This document shows, one piece after another, positions 17,319 to 26,051 of a DNA stretch of 64,000 nt. Origin of the DNA: an uncultured Lachnobacterium sp. (lineage in GTDB: Bacteria > Bacillota > Clostridia > Lachnospirales > Lachnospiraceae); assembly GCA_900546625.1 (NCBI GenBank), contig URDU01000004.1:1-64000 (forward strand). The letters run 5' to 3'. Position numbers and translations under genes: made by a program. Each line of letters starts with the position of its first letter. The first letter of the stretch is position 1. The notes under the pieces were generated by a model. It did not search any database, was not told the DNA's origin, and saw only the letters and a list, made by a program, of their open reading frames with translations.

Positions 17319-18582
17319 GTAATACTCCCTTCACAGCGTCTAATAGTCCGCCTTCATTTATTTTTATACCTATACAGCCTGCCGCCTCGCCAGCCTGAAC
17401 ATCCGAATCAGAATCCCCTATCATGTAGCTGGCTTTTAAATCAATGTTCAACTCTTCTGCTGCTTTTAACAACATTCCCGGCTTTGGCTTTCTGCAATCA
17501 CAATCTATTTTCAATTCAGGTATCTCCCCTTCATAACCTTTATGTGGATGATGTGGGCAAAAATATAACCCATCAATATATGCCCCATCTTTTCCAAGTA
17601 GAGTTTCCATTTTACAATGAATGTTATCCAGCTCTTCAAATGTAACTTCTCCCCTTGCAATAACAGGCTGATTTGTAACTACTATAGCTAAATAACCACT
17701 AGTGTTGATCATTCTTATAGCTTCTGAAACTTCTGGTAATAATTCAAATTCATCTATATTTCTTAAAAAACCTACATACTTATTAATAGTTCCATCTCTA
17801 TCTAAAAAGATTGCCTTTTGTTTATTACTAAGATTCTTTGCTGAAACAACGCCTTTTTTAAAATCTTCACACACCGAATAATACCTGTCCGGTGTTCCCA
17901 TATCCTTTACATATTCAGGCGAATCATAGCAAAACATTTTTCCTGTGGAACACAATGGTTTAAGAATCTGACGGTCTAAATCTACTTTTACAATCTTCTC
18001 GTCTTTTTCCTTACCAATTGAACTTTTATCAATCCCACTCATCTCCAATGCTTTAGGAGAAATTACATGAAGACCGGCATTTACCCTGTTTTTGTAATAC
18101 TTTGGTCTGGATTCTTCTTTTGTAAGCCATTGCTTTACTTCACCACTCTTATCAGCAATAATTAATCCACTATCATATGGATGAGAATTTGGATGTGTAA
18201 ATAATGTAACCAATGCACCTTTTCGTCTGTGATATTTCACCATTCTGTTAAAATCCACATCAAATACAGCATCCGCGTTTAAAAGTAGAAAATCTTCTTT
18301 TAAATCCAGAAAAAACAAAGCACCTGCATTTCCTAAAGGCTTGTCTTCTACAAAATAATTAATTTTCACTCCAAGCCTCGTTCCATCTCCGAAATAGCCC
18401 TTTATTTTATCAGCCATGTACCCTACTGTCAGGATTATCTCTGTGAATCCTTGTTCTCTGAGCGAAATGATTTCTCGCTCCAAGACAGGCATATTTTGTA
18501 TTGGAATTAGCGGTTTGGGAATATCAGGGAACAATTCAGAAATCCTAGTTCCTCTGCCTCCGGCCATTAATACAACTTTCAT
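17305..18582 (-). CDS. HddC-GmhB fusion: heptose-1-P guanylyltransferase and heptose bisphosphate phosphatase
   Basis: A 425-residue two-domain protein. Residues 1-230 are a nucleotidyltransferase with MAGGRGTRISEL (residues 7-18), the catalytic-lysine PKPLIPI, and FLLLNADAVFDVD for metal binding. Residues 245-425 are a HAD phosphatase of the GmhB type with FLDRDGTIN, VVTNQP, a zinc site CPHHPH...CDCRKPKPG, and MIGDSDSDVQAG. The two activities are steps 3 and 4 of GDP-D-glycero-alpha-D-manno-heptose synthesis, normally separate proteins. With GmhA and HddA downstream the pathway is complete. Confidence 0.88.
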   Translation of the reverse strand: MKVVLMAGGRGTRISELFPDIPKPLIPIQNMPVLEREIISLREQGFTEIILTVGYMADKIKGYFGDGTRLGVKINYFVEDKPLGNAGALFFLDLKEDFLLLNADAVFDVDFNRMVKYHRRKGALVTLFTHPNSHPYDSGLIIADKSGEVKQWLTKEESRPKYYKNRVNAGLHVISPKALEMSGIDKSSIGKEKDEKIVKVDLDRQILKPLCSTGKMFCYDSPEYVKDMGTPDRYYSVCEDFKKGVVSAKNLSNKQKAIFLDRDGTINKYVGFLRNIDEFELLPEVSEAIRMINTSGYLAIVVTNQPVIARGEVTFEELDNIHCKMETLLGKDGAYIDGLYFCPHHPHKGYEGEIPELKIDCDCRKPKPGMLLKAAEELNIDLKASYMIGDSDSDVQAGEAAGCIGIKINEGGLLDAVKGVLHDYN

Positions 18583-18607
18583 ATGTTAATATTTCTCCTT
18601 GTAGAAA

Positions 18608-20065
18608 CTATACTGCTCCATCATTTTTCAACACACCTACTGCTGTCCTAAGAAGAATAGCTATATCCCCCTTAACACTCCACTCCCCAATATACTGGGT
18701 ATCCAGCTTCACCACTTCCTCAAAGTCCGTGATATTACTCCTGCCACTCACCTGCCACAGCCCGGTCAATCCCGGTCTGAATGACATTCTCGCTCTGTGG
18801 TGTGGCTCATACTTCTCCCACTCATCGAGTGTCGGTGGTCTGGTACCTACCAGGCTCATATCTCCTACTAGTATATTGAAGAATTGTGGAAATTCATCCA
18901 GGCTTGTTTTCCTGATGAACTGTCCGATTCCGGTTTTCTTCTTTCCGTTTGGCAGCACCTTATTGCCTATTATTCTTGGGTCGAAGTCCATCTTAAACAT
19001 CATTCCGTCGCCCACTTTATTCTGCGCCATGAGTTCCTTCTTTCGTTCCTCGGCATCCATATACATGCTGCGGAATTTGTACATCTTGAACTTCCTGCCG
19101 TTTCTGCCGATTCTCTCCTGTGAGAAGAATATCGGGCCCGGTGATGCTATGTATATCATCGGTCCCACAAATATCATAATGATAAGTGTGAACAGACAGC
19201 CCACCAATCCTCCGACTATATCCATGCCCCTCTTTACCAGAAGTGCGCTGGAATTTGCATAGTTAACGCTTGATGTGACCACTGTGTAGTCGCCTATCTT
19301 TTCTATCTGCTTGTAGCCGCCCTGAGCTGTGCCGTTTTTGGCTATTCCTGTATGTACGGCTATTCCCATCTCAAGGAATATATCTGCCATCTTCTCCGGA
19401 TATTCATCCTCGCTGCACGGCGGTATGAGCACCTCATCCACCCACTCATCACACGCATAGTCCACTATGCCATCGTGGTTTGCAACTATCGGTATGTTGC
19501 ATATAGTCTTACCCTTCATGTCTGTATCCAGTGAAGCTGCTACTATCCTTGTATAGCCTATGCAGCTTTTCTCCACTGTGCGCAGTGTATCACGAAGCAT
19601 GGCATCGGGTGCTATGACAAGCAGTGATTTCTTAGATGCTCCAAAGCCCTTTTTCTTAAGGAAGCTCTTGAGCGCCAGTCTTGCTACATATGTTATTGTC
19701 ACATAGATTGGAAACATGATATAAAATGATAATCGCGAGTATATATCAGCCATCTGTGTAGTGAACAGAAATAGCGCTGTCGCCAGAAATACAAGCATTG
19801 CGTGCTTGCAGGTCGATATAAGTTCATCCAGATATCCTCTCTTTAGGACATTCTTGAATGAGTCTGCCATTATCTCCACAAAGAAATCTATCAGAAGAAA
19901 TGCTACCCCCAGTATACGGTAGTCCTTGTCCACGTACGGGTTATTAAAGCCGAAGCGTATCACATATGAAATAAAAAATGCAATAACAATGCATGCGATA
20001 TCTATAAGCATAAAGTCTATGTGCTTTGTCCATCCTCTGCCTTTCTTTCTGTACATTCTTTCCAA
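18608..20065 (-). CDS. Polyprenyl-phosphate sugar-1-phosphate transferase (WcaJ/WbaP/CpsE type)
   Basis: A 485-residue initiating enzyme. Four or five N-terminal transmembrane helices (residues 15-140) precede a CoA-binding-like domain, then another hydrophobic segment near 280-305. The catalytic PglC-like C-terminus contains KFRSMYMDAEERKKEL, TSLDEFPQFFNIL, VGTRPP and GLTGLWQVSGRS. It moves a sugar-1-phosphate (often Glc or Gal) from a UDP-sugar onto undecaprenyl phosphate, starting each repeat unit. It is the first gene of the leftward operon and lies just downstream of the inverted-repeat promoter region. Confidence 0.9.
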   Translation of the reverse strand: MERMYRKKGRGWTKHIDFMLIDIACIVIAFFISYVIRFGFNNPYVDKDYRILGVAFLLIDFFVEIMADSFKNVLKRGYLDELISTCKHAMLVFLATALFLFTTQMADIYSRLSFYIMFPIYVTITYVARLALKSFLKKKGFGASKKSLLVIAPDAMLRDTLRTVEKSCIGYTRIVAASLDTDMKGKTICNIPIVANHDGIVDYACDEWVDEVLIPPCSEDEYPEKMADIFLEMGIAVHTGIAKNGTAQGGYKQIEKIGDYTVVTSSVNYANSSALLVKRGMDIVGGLVGCLFTLIIMIFVGPMIYIASPGPIFFSQERIGRNGRKFKMYKFRSMYMDAEERKKELMAQNKVGDGMMFKMDFDPRIIGNKVLPNGKKKTGIGQFIRKTSLDEFPQFFNILVGDMSLVGTRPPTLDEWEKYEPHHRARMSFRPGLTGLWQVSGRSNITDFEEVVKLDTQYIGEWSVKGDIAILLRTAVGVLKNDGAV

Positions 20066-20108
20066 ATTCTCCTTATGGTATCTTTTATTTCCCTTTATAC
20101 CTGTTCTA

Positions 20109-20134
20109 GGGGAGGTACCTTTGTACCCCCCCCC
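20109..20134. other. Hairpin with 9-bp C homopolymer in the polysaccharide operon leader
   Basis: GGGGAGGTAC (20109-20118) pairs with GTACC-C-CCCC (20123-20132) with one A-C mismatch and a CTTT loop. The right arm runs into nine consecutive C residues (20126-20134). It lies between the presumed start site and the ATG at 20065, so the transcript would carry a G9 tract and a strong stem. It may act as an attenuator or as a slippage-prone contingency tract. Confidence 0.5.
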
Positions 20135-20168
20135 GAATATTTTTAGCCTGTTTTATTTTTTGTATGTT

Positions 20169-20299
20169 TATTCGGATTAGCGTATCTTTTTTTGTATCTA
20201 TTTGGGGTTTCTAATGTCTTATTTTCACTCTTTTTTTATTTATTGTCAACGAATATTAGGCTTTCTTTATAATTTTCGACATATTCGCTAATCCGTATA
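20169..20299. promoter_or_regulatory. Candidate invertible promoter upstream of the polysaccharide operon
   Basis: Two 17-bp arms in inverted orientation (20169-20185 and 20283-20299) match at 15 of 17 positions around a perfect CGGATTAGCG core. The region between the 10-bp cores is 103 bp. It holds a minus-strand TTGACA (20244-20249) with GAAAAT (20221-20226) at 17-bp spacing, directed at the operon. It also holds a plus-strand TTGTCA (20243-20248) with TATAAT (20268-20273) at 19 bp, directed away. This layout is that of an inverton. No recombinase gene is in the window. Confidence 0.55.
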
Positions 20300-20343
20300 G
20301 TATTATCAGTTCGATATTTATACATTATTATATGTCATGCTGC

Positions 20344-21942
20344 TTATTTTTCCTCAAACAGCCTCTGCTTCCTCCCAATCATCTCATCAATCCTTGCGAT
20401 ATACTGCCCTACATCCTTGACATTCTCGCATCTGTCGATACGGTGTGTGCCGTCCGGATTCGGTACTGGCCAGACGCGCTTGGTACTTGCTCCTGCGCCG
20501 CACGCCACGATAGTCTGCTTTTCCTCCATGATAAGTATGTTGTATACTCCGGCCTTGCCCTTTGCTGCATAGCCCACGTTCTCCATATTGCCAGCCATGC
20601 CCTTCTGCCTGTAGAGGTAGTATGGCTCAAGCCCCATCTGCTTACAGTAGGCTGCGCAGAGGTCCATATGCTCCTGGGTGTTGACCATCTGCATATCACT
20701 GTAGCGGTCCTTGAAGATGGTAAGTCTTGCAGCGCGCTTTACTGCGAGTGAGTGGATGGTGACGTTGTCAGGCGCCAGCTCTTTCACGAGCTCCATTGTA
20801 TGCCTTACATCATCGAGTGTCTCCTCGGGAAGTCCCATGATGAGGTCCATGTTTATGTTGTAAAAGCCCAGCTCACGCGCGAGCTTGAAGCTTTGTATTG
20901 TATCGTCTACTGTGTGGTGTCTTCCTATTATATCGAGTGTCTGCTGCTTCATGGTCTGCGGATTGACTGATATACGGCTGATGCCGTTTTTCTTTAGTGC
21001 CATAAGCTTTTCTCTCGTGATAGAGTCCGGTCTGCCTGCCTCCACGGTAAATTCCAGACAGTCCTTTAAATCAAAGCTGCATTTAATTTTTCTGATAAGC
21101 CTGTCAAGCTGTGCAGGGCTTAGTGTGGTCGGTGTGCCGCCTCCTATATAGATAGAGTTTAGCTTCTTGTGGTAGAATTTCTGTGCTGTGTAGTCTATCT
21201 CCTTCTCGAGTGCGTCGAGGTAATCGTCTACGCGGCTTTTCCACACACCCAGCGGATATGAGGTAAACGAGCAGTATGCACAGGTGCTCGGGCAGAAGGG
21301 TATGCCTATGTACAAGCTGTAGCCGTTGTCATAGTCCACTTTGTCAAGCAGTGCCTTCTCGCGCTTTGCTATACCTATTGAGAGGTCGATTTTCTCATCA
21401 CTTGCGAGGTAGGTTTCCTTCAGATAGTCGTAGGTTTCCTTATCGCTCATGCCATCCTCTATGCATTTCATGGCTATCTTGGTCGGTCTGATGCCTGAAA
21501 GTGTGCCCCACGGAAGACTCTTTCCTGTGCCATTTTCTATCATGGAATAAAGGGCGAGCTTGAGGCGGTTTTTGGTCTCCTTGCGGTCTGTGCCGGTCAC
21601 AGATATTTTTGTGTAGATACTTTTTCCGGCTGTTTTAATGTCACTTTTGTCAGCTTGCTGCATCTCACCTGTCATGGAATTATTTCCTCCGGCTCTATTC
21701 AGCGTCCACTCCACTGCAATTTCATCACCCACATAGTCTATCTTAAATACCTGTGAGGCATCCGCAAATTCCTTTACGCCATCATCTGTCATCTCGTGGT
21801 GTGTGCAGGCTAAGTTTTTCCCCTCCACCTCATCAGGTGGGCAGCTATAGTACATCTGCACGTCCTCCTGTGGGAAGAACTCCTTGAGCAGTGAGTGCAC
21901 ATCATATTCAAAATCCGGTTTATTAAATACTACTACTATCAT
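20344..21942 (-). CDS. hemZ: Coproporphyrinogen III dehydrogenase-like radical SAM protein HemZ
   Basis: A 532-residue radical SAM enzyme of the HemZ/HemN group. The N-terminal about 165 residues form the HemZ-specific domain. The cluster motif CPSTCAYC sits near residue 220, followed by YIGGGTPTTLSP and FTVEAGRPDSI, the HemN-like SAM-binding segments. The C-terminal half includes YLYRQKGMAGNMENVGYA. The heme role is not proven for anaerobes that lack a full pathway; oxygen-independent coproporphyrinogen oxidation is the family assignment. It overlaps the MBL gene by 4 bp. Confidence 0.85.
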   Translation of the reverse strand: MIVVVFNKPDFEYDVHSLLKEFFPQEDVQMYYSCPPDEVEGKNLACTHHEMTDDGVKEFADASQVFKIDYVGDEIAVEWTLNRAGGNNSMTGEMQQADKSDIKTAGKSIYTKISVTGTDRKETKNRLKLALYSMIENGTGKSLPWGTLSGIRPTKIAMKCIEDGMSDKETYDYLKETYLASDEKIDLSIGIAKREKALLDKVDYDNGYSLYIGIPFCPSTCAYCSFTSYPLGVWKSRVDDYLDALEKEIDYTAQKFYHKKLNSIYIGGGTPTTLSPAQLDRLIRKIKCSFDLKDCLEFTVEAGRPDSITREKLMALKKNGISRISVNPQTMKQQTLDIIGRHHTVDDTIQSFKLARELGFYNINMDLIMGLPEETLDDVRHTMELVKELAPDNVTIHSLAVKRAARLTIFKDRYSDMQMVNTQEHMDLCAAYCKQMGLEPYYLYRQKGMAGNMENVGYAAKGKAGVYNILIMEEKQTIVACGAGASTKRVWPVPNPDGTHRIDRCENVKDVGQYIARIDEMIGRKQRLFEEK

Positions 21943-22568
21943 AAGTAAGGGTTATACATCCTCTCGTTTTCTATGGTTGTTGTGTCGTTGTGGCCCGGGT
22001 ACACCTCTGTATGCTCAGGCAGTGTCATGATTTTTTCCTTCACTGTGCGCACGAGGTCTGACATGCTGCCGCCCTTGAAATCCGTACGTCCGATTGAGCC
22101 GCAAAACAGCGAATCGCCTGTAAAGATCACGTCCTCATACGGGAAATAATAGCAACAGCCGCCCGGTGTATGCCCCGGTGTGTGAAGCACTACTATGTGA
22201 AAGCCTGCGATGTCAAGCTCCTGCTTATCCTTCAAAAATACATCTGCATAAAATGTTTTTGACTGCCCCATCATGTAGCTGACATTGAGCTGCGGGTCAT
22301 CGAGTGTGGCTTTGTCTGCCTCATGGATATATATCTTGATGCCGTAGCGGTCTGCGAGTGGCTTTGCATCCGTGGCGTGGTCAAAGTGTCCGTGTGTGAG
22401 CAGTATTGCTACAGGCTTTGCGCCTGACTCGTCCACCTTTTTGGCGAGCTGATTAGCACACGCGCCCGGGTCTATTATTATCATTTCCTTTGTCTTTATA
22501 TTGGTGACAAAGTAGCAGTTGGTCTGCACCGGTCCCACTATGAAGTGGTCTATCTTCATATTTACCAT
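21939..22568 (-). CDS. MBL-fold metallohydrolase, glyoxalase II-like
   Basis: A 209-residue metallo-beta-lactamase-fold hydrolase. The zinc motif THGHFDHA is near residue 58. The later ligands are in HTPGHTPGG, FTGDSLFCGSIGRTD (Asp bridging both metals) and YPGHNDTTT (last His). This matches the YcbL/GloB-like group. It starts 9 bp after GGAG, and its stop overlaps hemZ (ATGA). It follows rel in the same direction by about 55 bp. The substrate is probably a thioester, but this is an inference from family. Confidence 0.85.
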   Translation of the reverse strand: MVNMKIDHFIVGPVQTNCYFVTNIKTKEMIIIDPGACANQLAKKVDESGAKPVAILLTHGHFDHATDAKPLADRYGIKIYIHEADKATLDDPQLNVSYMMGQSKTFYADVFLKDKQELDIAGFHIVVLHTPGHTPGGCCYYFPYEDVIFTGDSLFCGSIGRTDFKGGSMSDLVRTVKEKIMTLPEHTEVYPGHNDTTTIENERMYNPYL

Positions 22569-22623
22569 ATGAGTGTACTCCTTGTCTGTTATATGTTATG
22601 CTTCACGCAAGAACCACCGGGAT

Positions 22624-24984
22624 TTAGCCGGTGGTCCTCTCTACGTCTATTACACTTTCTATCTGTCTGAGCTTCTCCACGAGAACCTTTATCTGGTCCC
22701 TGCCTTTGATATTAAAAAATACCTCGATTGTAGCGATGCCCTGCTTGCTGGTCTTGGACTGGATACCACTGATATTGATTTCCTTCTCGGTAAATATCTT
22801 TGTGATATCTACGAGCAGTCCCGGCCTGTCATGACAGAATATCTTTAGGTCTGCCTGATACTCGGCACCGTTGTCCATGAGGGCTGTATCCTGCCACTCT
22901 GCTTCTATGAGCCTGTCCTTTTCTATCTTGGACAGATTGATGATATTCACACAGTCTGTCCTGTGGATGGAGATGCCTCGGCCTCTTGTGACAAAGCCCA
23001 CGATTTCATCTCCCGGAACAGGATTGCAGCACTTCGAGAAGTGCACTGCCACGTCATAGAGTCCGTGTACCACAATGCCGCTCTTTGACTTGTGCTCCGG
23101 CTGTATGCCTGCTGCCGCCTGCTGCTTTTCTGCGATGCTGCCAAGCACATCTGCATCTGTCACCGGCACCACATGATCCTTCTTGTACTCGTCGTACATC
23201 CTGTTGACTATCTGGCTCTCCTTGAGTCCGCCGTGGCCGACGGTTGCAAGGCATGAGTTCCAGTCGTGGAAGCCGTATTTGCGGCGTATTTTCTCCTGAT
23301 ACTCAGGCTTGTTTATTTCAGCAAAGTTGATACCCTTTGCCTTGGCATAGGCTGCTATCAGATCCTTGCCGTGCTGTATATTCTCCTCCTTGAGCTCACT
23401 TCTGAACCACTGGTTGATCTTGTTCTTGGCCTGTGTGCTCTTTACGACCTTGAGCCAGTCACGGCTTGGTCCCTTGGAGTTCTGTGAGGTGATTATCTCT
23501 ATCTGGTCACCGTTTTTGATGACATAGTCTATCGGCACCAGCTTGCCGTTTACCTTGGCACCGACCATCTTGTTGCCGACCGCAGAGTGTATGCTGTAGG
23601 CAAAGTCTATAGGTGTGGAGCCCTTTGGCAGGTTCTTTACATCGCCGGACGGTGTGAATGCAAATACATTGTCGGAGAATAAATTTAAATCACTCTTTAA
23701 TAAAGTCATAAACTCCTTATTATCCGACATATCCTGCTGCCACTCGAGTATCTGGCGCAGCCAGCTGAGCTTCTCCTCCTCTGTGACAGTGGTGGTAGTG
23801 GCATTGCCGTTGTTTGCTTCCTTGTACTTCCAGTGCGCTGCGATACCGTACTCAGCTGTACGATGCATCTCATAGGTACGTATCTGTATCTCAAACGGCT
23901 GTCCGCTCGGGCCTATGAGCGTCGTGTGAAGCGACTGGTACATGTTCTGCTTCGGCATGGCGATATAGTCCTTGAAACGGCCCGGTATAGGCTTATACTT
24001 CTCATGTATGATACCTAGCACTGCGTAGCAGTCCGGTATGGTATCCACCAGAATCCTGATGGCAAAGAGGTCATATATCTGGTCTATCGTCTTGTCCTGA
24101 TTAACCATCTTCTTATATATACTGAAGAAATGCTTTGCCCTGCCGTATATCTCAGCCTTGATGCCGGCATCTGTAACATACTTCTTGACATCGTTTACCA
24201 GGCCCTGGATGTAAGTGTCGCGCTCTGTCTTTCTGAGGGCTACCTTCTCTACCAGATCGTAGTAGGCATCCGGATAGAGGTACTTCATACAAAGGTCCTC
24301 GAGCTCTATCTTTATCTTGCTGATACCAAGTCGCTGCGCGATAGGACAGTAGATATCCTGTGTCTCTCTGGCGATACGCTGCTGCGCCTCCTTGGACTGG
24401 TACTTGAGTGTACGCATATTGTGCAGTCTGTCTGCCAGCTTTATGAGGATGACCCTGATATCCTTTGCCATGGCGAGAAACATCTTACGCAGATTCTCAG
24501 CCTGCATCTCAAGCCTGTCCGCATTCTTGTCCTTCGGATCCTTGGTGCTGTCTGTCAGATGCAGGTGCTTTAACTTCGTGACACCATCCACCAGATGTGC
24601 GACATCGTCTCCAAACTCCGCGCGCATCTCATCCATGGTCATGATAGTATCCTCCAGCACATCATGGAGCAGTCCTGCTGCAATGGTTTCCTTATCCAGC
24701 TCGAGCTCGGCGAGTATTATGGCAACACAAAGCGGATGTATGATATAAGGCTCTCCCGACTTACGTGCCTGACCCTTATGGGCATCATAAGCTACCCTGT
24801 AGGCTTTGTCCACAAGGCTCGTGTCATCCGACGGATGGTACTTTTTGATTTCCTTTTTCAGCTCATCGTAAAGCTCCTCTGGGCTCGTAAAATCCTTTGT
24901 TCCCCTTATGCCGCTGGTGTCTGAGCGAAATTTGTCCGCTATTTTTTCTAATTCTTCTGTTGAGTAATCTGCCAATAGTCTCAC
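22624..24984 (-). CDS. rel: Bifunctional (p)ppGpp synthetase/hydrolase
   Basis: A 786-residue long RSH protein with all expected domains in order. The HD hydrolase has HPLCVA and LLHDVLEDT (about 82-115). The synthetase contains RFKDYIAMPK and QIRTYEMHRTAEYGIAAHW (about 330-390). A TGS domain begins VFAFTPSGD. The zinc-finger-like segment CCNPVPGDEIVG follows, with an ACT domain at the C-terminus (DRPGLLVDITKIF). Both the hydrolase HD pair and the synthetase acidic residues are intact, so it should both make and degrade the alarmone. In Firmicutes it controls the stringent response alone or with small synthetases. Confidence 0.95.
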   Translation of the reverse strand: MRLLADYSTEELEKIADKFRSDTSGIRGTKDFTSPEELYDELKKEIKKYHPSDDTSLVDKAYRVAYDAHKGQARKSGEPYIIHPLCVAIILAELELDKETIAAGLLHDVLEDTIMTMDEMRAEFGDDVAHLVDGVTKLKHLHLTDSTKDPKDKNADRLEMQAENLRKMFLAMAKDIRVILIKLADRLHNMRTLKYQSKEAQQRIARETQDIYCPIAQRLGISKIKIELEDLCMKYLYPDAYYDLVEKVALRKTERDTYIQGLVNDVKKYVTDAGIKAEIYGRAKHFFSIYKKMVNQDKTIDQIYDLFAIRILVDTIPDCYAVLGIIHEKYKPIPGRFKDYIAMPKQNMYQSLHTTLIGPSGQPFEIQIRTYEMHRTAEYGIAAHWKYKEANNGNATTTTVTEEEKLSWLRQILEWQQDMSDNKEFMTLLKSDLNLFSDNVFAFTPSGDVKNLPKGSTPIDFAYSIHSAVGNKMVGAKVNGKLVPIDYVIKNGDQIEIITSQNSKGPSRDWLKVVKSTQAKNKINQWFRSELKEENIQHGKDLIAAYAKAKGINFAEINKPEYQEKIRRKYGFHDWNSCLATVGHGGLKESQIVNRMYDEYKKDHVVPVTDADVLGSIAEKQQAAAGIQPEHKSKSGIVVHGLYDVAVHFSKCCNPVPGDEIVGFVTRGRGISIHRTDCVNIINLSKIEKDRLIEAEWQDTALMDNGAEYQADLKIFCHDRPGLLVDITKIFTEKEINISGIQSKTSKQGIATIEVFFNIKGRDQIKVLVEKLRQIESVIDVERTTG

Positions 24985-25047
24985 CTCGATTGTAGTGTAT
25001 CTTTAGTAGCCATTATATTTTATTTCTTTAAAAATTGCAATCTAATG

Positions 25048-25992
25048 TTAGCCGATAACCATCTTTACTCCGCCATACATGCCGGCTGAGTTGCCGAGTG
25101 TGGCAAGCTTGATCTCTGTCTCACGGCTTGCATGGAAAGCATACTCTTTATAGTACTTTGCTGCTGTGTCGATGATGATACTGCCTGCCTTTGAGAGGCC
25201 TCCGCCTACAACAAATACCTCAGGGTCCATGACGCATGCTACTGCTGCCATTGCCTTGCCGAGAAGCTTCATAGACTGCTCTACTGCTGCAATGCCTGCT
25301 GCATCGCCAGCCTTTGCCGCATCGCATACATCCTTGGCTGTGAAGCCTGCATTTAAATCAAGCTCTGTTGCCACATCCCTGTGTGCTGCAATGTATCTCT
25401 CTGCCACTCTTACGAGGCCGTTTGCTGATGCATACTGCTCTAAGCAGCCCTTCTTGCCGCAGCCACAGCACTCTGACTCATCATCTACCATAGGCATATG
25501 TCCTATCTCTCCGCCTGCTCCGTTTATTCCGGCTATGATTTTGCCTTCGCGGATGATTCCTCCGCCTACACCTGTGCCGAGTGTGATCATGACTACATCC
25601 TGGTGACCCTTTCCGCCGCCCTGCCACATCTCACCGAGTGCAGCTACGTTGGCATCGTTTCCGGCCTTTACCTTGATGCCACCGCACAGCACTGAGAGTG
25701 ACTGTGCCACGTTGAACACACCCCAGCCGAGGTTGACACACTTAAGTACGGTTCCGTCATCCTTTATCGGTCCCGGCACTCCCATGCCTATGCCCTCGAT
25801 GTCACTCATCTCGATGCCGTGCTTCTCGTTATTCTCCTTGATGGATGCTGCGATATCCGGCAGGATGAGCTCTCCGGAATTCTCTGTGCGTGTAGGAATC
25901 TCCCATGTATCGACAAGCTTTCCTGTGGTCTCGAAAAAGCCTATCTTTACAGTTGTTCCACCTATATCTACTCCGTATGCATATTTCTTCAT
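25048..25992 (-). CDS. glcK: ROK-family glucokinase
   Basis: A 314-residue ROK kinase. The phosphate motif GVDIGGTTVKIG is at residues 5-16. The catalytic Asp is in KAGNDANVAALGE, the ATP segment in TLGTGVGGGII. The ROK zinc site is ECCGCGKKGCLEQYAS (three Cys, His in GEIGHM). It phosphorylates glucose to glucose 6-phosphate. The start is set at 25992 after GGAGG with 8-bp spacing; the TTG at 26007 overlaps the ribosome site. Confidence 0.9.
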   Translation of the reverse strand: MKKYAYGVDIGGTTVKIGFFETTGKLVDTWEIPTRTENSGELILPDIAASIKENNEKHGIEMSDIEGIGMGVPGPIKDDGTVLKCVNLGWGVFNVAQSLSVLCGGIKVKAGNDANVAALGEMWQGGGKGHQDVVMITLGTGVGGGIIREGKIIAGINGAGGEIGHMPMVDDESECCGCGKKGCLEQYASANGLVRVAERYIAAHRDVATELDLNAGFTAKDVCDAAKAGDAAGIAAVEQSMKLLGKAMAAVACVMDPEVFVVGGGLSKAGSIIIDTAAKYYKEYAFHASRETEIKLATLGNSAGMYGGVKMVIG

Positions 25993-26051
25993 TTTATCGT
26001 CCTCCAACTCGTTAAACTATGTTTATATTTTATTGCCTAATTGCATATTTT

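Noticed and set aside
20221..20273. Ordinary divergent promoters without inversion
   Set aside because: Not fully excluded, but the paired 17-bp arms around both promoter pairs make an inverton the better reading; kept as a finding rather than a plain promoter.
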